9,010 nt of DNA from Candidatus Omnitrophica bacterium UBA1562 (GTDB lineage: Bacteria > Omnitrophota > Gorgyraeia > Gygaellales > Profunditerraquicolaceae), in assembly GCA_002322525.1 (NCBI GenBank), contig DCOU01000055.1, positions 1 to 9,010 on the forward strand. Reading direction: 5' to 3'. Both the position numbers and the translations under genes were made by a program. Positions 6,101-9,010 of this stretch are shown here, in pieces (position 1 is the first letter of the stretch; each line of letters starts with the position of its first letter). The notes beneath the pieces are model-generated. The model was given only the letters and a program-made list of their open reading frames with translations, was not told the origin of the DNA and searched no databases.

Positions 6101-9010
6101 GAGTTGGAAATAATCTTTCCATTCAAGTTTTGGATCTTGACCCATAGGCAAGAGGTAATTAACAGCTTGTTAAAGAATCCGGCCTTTTGGTTTGGGGGTA
6201 ACAGCGTAGCTTCGATTGCATGCGGATTTTTAGGCATACGGTCAATTGCCAAGAAGCACCAAAAAATAGGAATAGCCGCTTTATTAATTGCATTGATATC
6301 AGCAATAGTGGCTATAACTAATCTTGCTACCTTATGGTCTACTTTAAATGATATATTTAGAAACGCTCTTTCCGTACTTGGTTTACCTGTAGCAGCCACA
6401 GCCAGCTTCCATAGAGGCGGGGTAGGTTTACTCCTGAGCAGCTTCTTTTTGATGGCTTGGCAGAGCACGTTAGGTAAATTTCCCATATCCTCTCGGCATA
6501 AGAGGGGGAAGGAAGGGCATCTTACAGGATCTTTTATTGGTATAGCCGAGATGGCAAAAGAAGAAAAATTGAAAAGACAGCTATTAATGTTAATAGAACA
6601 CCAGTTAACCTCTCCGAGATTAATTCATCAGGATGACTTGGATTTTATAGAAGGGCTTGGCATTAATATCAGAGATTCCGGTGCCCTTAAAGATTTTCTT
6701 GAGAGCGAAGACGGGCTATATTCCGGCGCCTTGGAACTTATTTTCGCACCAGAAGAGAATGATGCCTTAGAGTTAATTAAAATTGCTGAGCAGTTAGGTT
6801 TATCTGAGGCAGAAGAGAATGAATTAATTAAACAATTGGCTGGGAAAAAACTAAGAGGTACCCCCGTAATCCCTGCCAGAGGATTTACAGCCAATATTGA
6901 GTTAACTGAGTCCAATATACGAAGATATGTCAGACTGTTGAGGCTGAGAAACAAACTGCCACAGCAGTTAAGGAGAATTGTTGAAGAAAATATTCCGAAA
7001 GACCAGAAGACAAAGGTTATTAGAATCCTGCGTCCTTTGAAAGACTGGGATGAGGAAAAGATTGACTTTATGGAGAAGTTCTTCGGGCAGGCAGATATTT
7101 CTGATGAGAGATTCTATCCGGCATTACAATATTTGATTTGGATTTTATATACAAGAGGTGTTAAAAACACTCGCGAGTCTTTAAGAGAAAGAAAGGCAGA
7201 ATGCAAAGGGGCCATCTTTCGCTCTATAGAGGGTGAGAGACGGACCATACCCTATGAAGGATTTACTGGTTTTGTAAAGATACGCATAAATCCTGATGAA
7301 CAACTTAGGGAGTTAAATATAATTGACTTCTTGTTAGGTATTCCTGAGGTTGTAGGTATGGAGTATTTTTATAATGTCATCAGTGACGAAGAAGATTTCA
7401 TGGCGATGGATATTACTGTATTGGACGACGGCCAAGTTGCGAAATTAAAAGAATTAACTTATATAGGCCACAGTAGATTATCCATAGGAGGCGTAGCTTT
7501 AGACTTAAGTGCGCCCCCTGCGCTAACTGCGCCGGCAGCCAAATCCGCCATCACCTGGGTGAATATCGCGCTAGCAGGGGCGTTGATTGTGGGGCTTTCC
7601 CTCTTATATGCAGTTGGTATTTTGCCCCAAGAGGGCCTCGCCATTATCAGGCCTCAGCCAGACCTGTTACGCTACATATACTTTACGAGCTTCTTGATTA
7701 TTGGGGCGCTGGCCGCTGGGCTTTGGCATATCATAGGGCACTTAGCAGAGGTATTTTTAAAGACCAGCCGTTTTTCCCTTAAGGATATCTATATTGAAGT
7801 GGGAGAAGGCAATTTTATAAAAAGATTATTTACCGGCAGGATAGCGGAGAAAGGATCGGGCGGCTTATCCGGCATTATCGCCAGTTCTCTCGCCGCTTTT
7901 ATCTTGGCGCTACTTTTACATAACTACCCCCAATATTCTGCCCTAATAATTCCTTTTATATCTATTAATGACATATTCTCCCTGTCGGTTATAGATTGGA
8001 TGAATGTGCTGGGCAAGAGAGATTACGCGGAAACCATGCCCGCCCTTAAATTTCTCAGCCTAATTTTATTGTTATCCGGAACCTGGTTTGTCTATGCGGT
8101 TTCTGCGGGGTTTTCAATCTATCAGGTTGTCTTAATTTCACAGACTATCTATATCGGCGGGTTAATATTATCCTTTACGCCGCTTAATCCATTTATCAAC
8201 AGTCAATTGCAATATGTCCTTCGTACGCCTTGCGTGATTGCACCCGATGCTTTTTCTGCGGTGTTAGAGAGGCAAGAGTGGAAAAGTTTCAGTAACAACC
8301 ATTGGATGCACCGTATTTTTAATCACCCCTTTTACTATTTCTTTACTTTACCGATAATACCTCAAGCTATCAAGGAATGGGCGAGGCGCGCTTATACCGA
8401 GGAAAATAACAAAGCCCACCAGATTATTGCCTCAAGTGTTTTCTCTCTTAAAACCAGAGAATGGGTTGAGAGTTTTCTCCTTGGGACATTTTTTCAACAA
8501 CAATCAATAAAACTTATCCTGGATGAACTATCCAAAGAATTGCCCCTAAGTAAAACTAAATTAAATACCTCTATTTTGCTGGACTCACTTAGCTTATTGC
8601 GTCCGAAGTTATTCTTTTTTACCGCACTCATTGTCAGCGCTATTTATATAAGCTTTCCTTCACTCACGGTGTCTATTATCGGTATGGGCGTGGTAGTTTT
8701 AATGAGCATCGCGATATTCTTATATGGCAGTTATCTGCGCAAGAGGATTGTAGGCCGGGGGTTTGGAAGCCAGTACGCCTACCTCAAACAATATTTTCCT
8801 CCAGGAGCCAGTACGCCCTTGCTGAGTAAGGCATTTCGGTTTCTGGTCCAAAGGTCCAGCCTTTCCATCGAAAGCCCCAGTTTCTTCAGGGACAGCGGAA
8901 GTCTTAGTCTACTTCATGGGATAGATACTGCAATAAGACTGGCTAAAAGGATAAGGCAGGTGAGAGAAGAAAATGGGGCGCTTATCTGGCTTACGCAAGA
9001 GACCGCTGAG
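2..9010 (+). CDS. Internal fragment of a giant multidomain membrane protein (both ends missing)
   Basis: Reading in triplets from base 2 gives 3003 consecutive sense codons to the last base, with no stop. A chance open frame of this length is effectively impossible at this base composition. The first in-frame ATG is at 29, but the sequence before it reads as protein (TFVLDFYTN), and no ribosome-binding site or intergenic DNA precedes it, so the real start lies upstream. The stop lies downstream. The translation has the texture of real protein: amphipathic helices, membrane helices, Ala/Pro linkers and several recognisable enzyme cores, with no frameshift. Codon use favours AGA/AGG Arg and TTA/CTT Leu. 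Very large proteins of this kind are known from Omnitrophota, which I suspect as the source. The protein as a whole is not one I can name; its parts are annotated separately below. Gene callers that require a start and a stop inside the window would miss it. Confidence 0.97.
131..337 (+). other. Membrane hairpin 1 and Ala/Pro/Lys linker (residues 44-112)
   Basis: Two hydrophobic segments, about residues 46-64 and 68-86, are separated only by a tight GWPG turn, so they should form a two-pass hairpin. Arg/Lys clusters lie on both sides (RDYQRRQAR before, AQRKTPVRK after). By the positive-inside rule both flanks would be cytoplasmic. The hairpin is followed by a disordered-looking linker rich in Ala, Pro and Lys (ASPSAAPKAEPVVRK), which connects to the next soluble domain. 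The same order of linker and hairpin occurs twice more in the chain, near residues 1641-1730 and 2503-2580, so I read this as a membrane tether and module boundary. Confidence 0.75.
338..1237 (+). other. LIC_10091-like Rossmann-fold domain (residues about 143-412)
   Basis: After a Gly/Ser-rich lead-in (residues 125-131), several segments match, in order, what I recall of the LIC_10091 family, an uncharacterised bacterial family with a methyltransferase-like Rossmann fold. The segments are an FDGDTDATRAWVTNE stretch (153-167; compare FDSDN...SNE in the family); FFGVG (187-191; compare YIGVG); a second strand, ALLVNIN (211-217), where the family usually has an acidic residue as in FIVDIRR; a helix ending FLDLLFS; EGDLLDK (334-340); and a late strand, MIYFSNIAYL (364-373; compare YLSNVEQYL). 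The biochemical role of the family is not known to me. A SAM- or nucleotide-related ligand is inferred from the fold only. Replacement of the usual Asp by Asn215 could mean altered or lost ligand binding. The match is by eye from memory and should be confirmed by a profile search. Confidence 0.5.
1238..2311 (+). other. Long helical region of unknown function (residues 413-770)
   Basis: This stretch of about 360 residues is dominated by predicted amphipathic helices rich in Arg, Lys, Glu, Leu and Ile, for example around 436-460, 528-560 and 600-650. A few hydrophobic strands occur (FRVVISP near 663). No membrane segment, catalytic motif, nucleotide-binding loop or Cys/His metal site was found. 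It ends in an Ala/Thr/Glu-rich joint at about 745-770 (AAAVSTKTDTAPVA). Part of it could be the C-terminal extension of the preceding Rossmann-like domain or a helical scaffold. I do not recognise a family. Confidence 0.5.
2312..3187 (+). other. Class I SAM-dependent methyltransferase-like domain (residues about 771-1062)
   Basis: A helical lead-in (771-865) precedes a Rossmann pattern. Strand 1 and the glycine loop are VLELGPYDFDY (870-880). Strand 2 is LELVVAMDN, with an acidic residue at its end (Asp898), where class I methyltransferases bind the ribose of SAM. Strand 4 is FDLISLLHP (949-957). Strand 5 is TILLISFYGDDF (992-1003), followed by a helix and the EEAGFRKI turn (1016-1023) that often closes this fold. 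The order and spacing fit a class I methyltransferase. The glycine-rich loop is unusual: after LELG it continues PYDFDY instead of a G-x-G pattern, so SAM binding may be modified or lost. The substrate is unknown. It stands about 460 residues after another Rossmann-like domain, so the chain may carry two related folds. Confidence 0.6.
3188..4318 (+). other. Domain with VDTGFNGT core, possibly phosphoribosyltransferase- or HAD-like (residues 1063-1439)
   Basis: A helical first part (1063-1240) leads into an alpha/beta core. This has strand SAVFIGRGSEQL (1249-1260), strand MVYVSFVMHE (1281-1290), strand and loop VVFVDTGFNGTVVNRL (1312-1327), then strand EGFLLYLNP (1340-1348). An R-G-containing loop after one strand and a hydrophobic strand ending in V-D-T-G-x-x-G-T recalls type I phosphoribosyltransferases, where VD-D/E-x-x-T-G-x-T binds phosphoribosyl pyrophosphate. 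A similar VDxGxxGT string also occurs in some HAD-like proteins encoded with polysaccharide genes. I cannot decide between them. Asp1316, Thr1317, Gly1318 and Thr1322 are the residues most likely to matter. The segment 1406-1439 (TTSTPSFHRVS and onward) leads into the next domain. Confidence 0.35.
4319..4561 (+). other. ThiS/MoaD-type beta-grasp (ubiquitin-like) domain (residues about 1440-1520)
   Basis: The segment opens with a strand, VKVWVYVNG (1447-1455), then a stretch ending in a helix with MEELLKSLEL (1473-1482). Strand LQVVVNGDLMGAY (1489-1501) and a loop and strand, LPEGAIIEVF (1505-1514), follow. This is the usual layout of sulfur-carrier-like beta-grasp proteins: strand, helix with LL..L, strand V-x-V-N-G, then L-x-[DE]-G-x-x-[IV]-x-[IV]. 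Free ThiS and MoaD end in Gly-Gly, which is thiocarboxylated. Here the chain continues (QDGIIRSAQEGLPQ) without a Gly-Gly, so a sulfur-carrier role is unlikely. A binding or regulatory role, as in TGS domains, is more plausible. It sits directly before a nucleotidyltransferase, separated by only about a dozen residues. Confidence 0.55.
4574..4921 (+). other. Pol-beta-superfamily nucleotidyltransferase domain (residues about 1525-1640)
   Basis: A leading helix (RIATIRNQVFQLAREVVEGL) is followed by strand VWLYGSFAK with the G-S-F signature (Gly1558, Ser1559). The metal-binding signature SDVDLMIL comes next (Asp1581 and Asp1583), then a helix and strand IKFYEVRS (1612-1619), whose Glu1616 could supply the third carboxylate. 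This is the core of the minimal nucleotidyltransferase fold, which transfers a nucleotide from an NTP to a protein, antibiotic or RNA. Between GSF and DVD there are about 11 more residues than in typical small members (the extra part is around YDFWRDRVTPD). All signature residues are intact, so activity is plausible; the acceptor is unknown. Free-standing versions often pair with HEPN toxins. Here the domain is buried inside a giant chain next to a beta-grasp domain, so that role is not implied. Confidence 0.8.
4922..5191 (+). other. Ala/Val/Pro-rich linker and membrane hairpin 2 (residues 1641-1730)
   Basis: Residues 1641-1680 are low in complexity and rich in Ala, Val, Pro and Glu (AAAAVPEEAVVAAADEA, then PLPGPSS), typical of a flexible inter-domain joint. 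Two hydrophobic helices follow, about 1689-1706 and 1709-1728, separated by an S-P turn. The segment after them, SLRLKAQVR, is basic and probably cytoplasmic. The arrangement matches hairpins 1 and 3 and separates the nucleotidyltransferase from the metalloprotease-like domain. Confidence 0.75.
5192..5587 (+). other. HExxH zinc metalloprotease-like domain, gluzincin type (residues about 1731-1862)
   Basis: The zincin motif HELGH occupies residues 1810-1814 (bases 5429-5443), at the end of a very hydrophobic run (YLQVFFFL). Two His would bind zinc and Glu1811 would activate water. A downstream N-E-T-L-A-F places Glu1830 sixteen residues after the second His, a sensible position for a gluzincin-type third ligand. 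Upstream strands (LILAFHIFAS, VFTYTDSKGNIRANF, NIALYP) form the edge-strand and substrate-cleft region seen before HExxH in many small zincins. The surroundings of the third ligand are hydrophobic (FGFALNETLAFIFAF), so the active site may lie at or in the membrane surface. The family cannot be assigned more closely by eye. Codon use here leans to ATC and GCC/CTC, unlike the helical region at 413-770. Confidence 0.7.
5588..6496 (+). other. Polytopic membrane region (residues 1863-2165)
   Basis: Hydrophobic helices occur at about 1882-1901, 1905-1926, 2012-2034, 2062-2079, 2088-2112, 2122-2136 and 2141-2155, so five to seven membrane passes are likely. A charged loop of about 80 residues (1930-2010; KKLRALAEEKEDTYHRLAE and an Ala/Arg helix) lies between the second and third helices. 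Basic stretches (SIAKKHQK near 2081; SSRHKRGKEGH at 2163-2173) would be cytoplasmic by the positive-inside rule. No transporter, channel or enzyme signature was recognised. It directly follows the HELGH domain, and may anchor it or form its membrane part. Confidence 0.65.
6497..7246 (+). other. Charged helical cytoplasmic region (residues 2166-2415)
   Basis: A run of hydrophilic, mostly helical sequence leaves the membrane after the basic SSRHKRGK stretch. It contains acidic repeats of similar flavour (APEENDALELIKIAEQLGL, then SEAEENELIKQLAG, at about 2249-2281), which look like helix-turn-helix or EF-hand-sized helical pairs without a calcium loop. Further on come basic helices (NIRRYVRLLRLRNKLPQQLRR). 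No catalytic motif was seen. A single short segment, YLIWILY (2377-2383), is hydrophobic but too short to span a membrane. Unknown function; possibly a scaffold or a signalling linker to the next small domain. Confidence 0.5.
7247..7507 (+). other. ACT/AsnC-like (ferredoxin-fold) small-molecule-binding domain (residues about 2416-2502)
   Basis: The segment shows a beta-alpha-beta-beta-alpha-beta order. Strand GFVKIRINP (2423-2431) comes first, then helix LRELNIIDFLLGIPE. Strand VVGMEYFYNVIS (2450-2461) follows, then strand DFMAMDITVLD (2465-2475), helix GQVAKLKELTYI, and a closing strand near SIGGVALDL. The pattern of a strand ending around V-x-G-x-E-x-x-x-x-V-x-x-x-x-D-F followed by M-x-x-D-I-x-V is what ACT domains and the ligand-binding half of Lrp/AsnC regulators look like. 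Such domains usually bind amino acids and regulate attached enzymes. Here it ends right before an Ala/Pro linker and a membrane hairpin, so it could be a sensor for the module. The assignment is by pattern only. Confidence 0.4.
7508..7546 (+). other. Ala/Pro linker (residues 2503-2515)
   Basis: A short SAPPALTAPAAKSA stretch, with GC-richer codons than its surroundings, joins the ACT-like domain to the next membrane hairpin. It is the third case of an Ala/Pro joint directly before a hairpin in this chain. Confidence 0.7.
7547..8236 (+). other. Membrane hairpin 3 and polytopic region with HIIGH and LNPF; possible decayed M50-like module (residues 2516-2745)
   Basis: Hydrophobic helices are at about 2518-2541, 2558-2579, 2621-2640, 2647-2660, 2683-2702 and 2705-2727. 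The second ends in HIIGH (2576-2580, bases 7727-7741), which keeps the spacing and G-H end of HExxH but has Ile in place of the catalytic Glu. After two more groups of helices comes FTPLNPF (2725-2731). In site-2-type (M50) proteases, an HExxH at the end of a helix is followed later by an N-x-x-P or L-N-P string near a D-G; no such D-G is present here. The arrangement therefore suggests an inactive relative of an intramembrane metalloprotease. Alternatively, it is an unrelated membrane domain with chance motifs. A basic loop (KTSRFSLKD, then GEGNFIKRLFTGR) follows the second helix. Confidence 0.4.
8237..9010 (+). other. C-terminal part of the fragment: soluble loop, two membrane helices and basic tail (residues 2746-3003)
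   Basis: A mixed region with aromatic and His-rich sequence (WKSFSNNHWMHRIFNHPFYYFF, in part at 2760-2781) leads into a helical stretch with no recognised motif (2785-2868). Two membrane helices at about 2869-2885 and 2888-2910 follow. The chain then continues as a basic segment (SYLRKRIVGRGFGSQYAYL), a Ser-rich patch (RSSLSIESPSFF) and a charged helix (RLAKRIRQVREENG), and runs off the end of the window still in frame. The five His between 2767 and 2775 and nearby could bind a metal, but their spacing matches no site I know. Function unknown. Confidence 0.55.

Noticed and set aside
5947..6486. Minus-strand open frame of 179 codons
   Set aside because: It lies fully antisense to a membrane-helix stretch of the giant frame. 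Its translation has no recognisable domain, and there is no ribosome-binding site or promoter. Open antisense frames are expected opposite hydrophobic coding sequence.
1..9010. CRISPR arrays, tRNA/rRNA genes, insertion-sequence ends, terminators
   Set aside because: No direct-repeat array, RNA-gene signature, inverted-repeat transposon end or hairpin with T-run was seen, and the continuous coding frame leaves no room for them.

Overview
The window is one uninterrupted reading frame. On the + strand, the frame starting at position 2 stays open through position 9010: 3003 codons with no stop, and neither the start nor the end of the gene is inside. It is an internal slice of a giant bacterial protein of well over 3000 residues (roughly 330 kDa in this part alone). 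There is no intergenic space, RNA gene, promoter, terminator, insertion sequence or CRISPR array. The short frames on the other strand and in other + frames are shadows of this coding sequence.

The likely source is an uncultivated, low-to-mid GC bacterium. Arg is mostly AGA/AGG and Leu mostly TTA/CTT. Enormous, multi-enzyme, membrane-anchored proteins with Ala/Pro-rich joints are typical of Omnitrophota (Candidatus Omnitrophica), so that phylum is my best guess. It is an inference from style, not a marker-gene call.

Layout by residue number in this fragment (residue n begins at base 3n-1): 1-43, tail of an upstream module plus linker; 44-112, a two-helix membrane hairpin and Ala/Pro linker; 113-412, a Rossmann-like domain resembling the uncharacterised LIC_10091 family; 413-770, long helical region; 771-1062, class I SAM-methyltransferase-like domain; 1063-1439, a domain with a VDTGFNGT core, possibly phosphoribosyltransferase- or HAD-like; 1440-1520, ThiS/MoaD-type beta-grasp domain; 1525-1640, nucleotidyltransferase with GSF and DVD motifs; 1641-1730, Ala-rich linker and second membrane hairpin; 1731-1862, HELGH zinc metalloprotease-like domain; 1863-2165, polytopic membrane region; 2166-2415, charged helical region; 2416-2502, ACT/AsnC-like domain; 2503-2745, Ala/Pro linker, third hairpin and a polytopic stretch with a HIIGH and an LNPF motif that may be a decayed site-2-protease-like module; 2746-3003, further membrane and helical sequence running off the end.

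Together this reads as a membrane-tethered chain in which soluble, nucleotide- and SAM-fold domains alternate with membrane hairpins and metalloprotease-like modules. The Ala/Pro linker followed by a membrane hairpin occurs three times and appears to mark module boundaries. How the domains cooperate cannot be told from sequence. Two reasonable hypotheses are a tethered multi-enzyme assembly and a polyprotein cut by its own protease modules.
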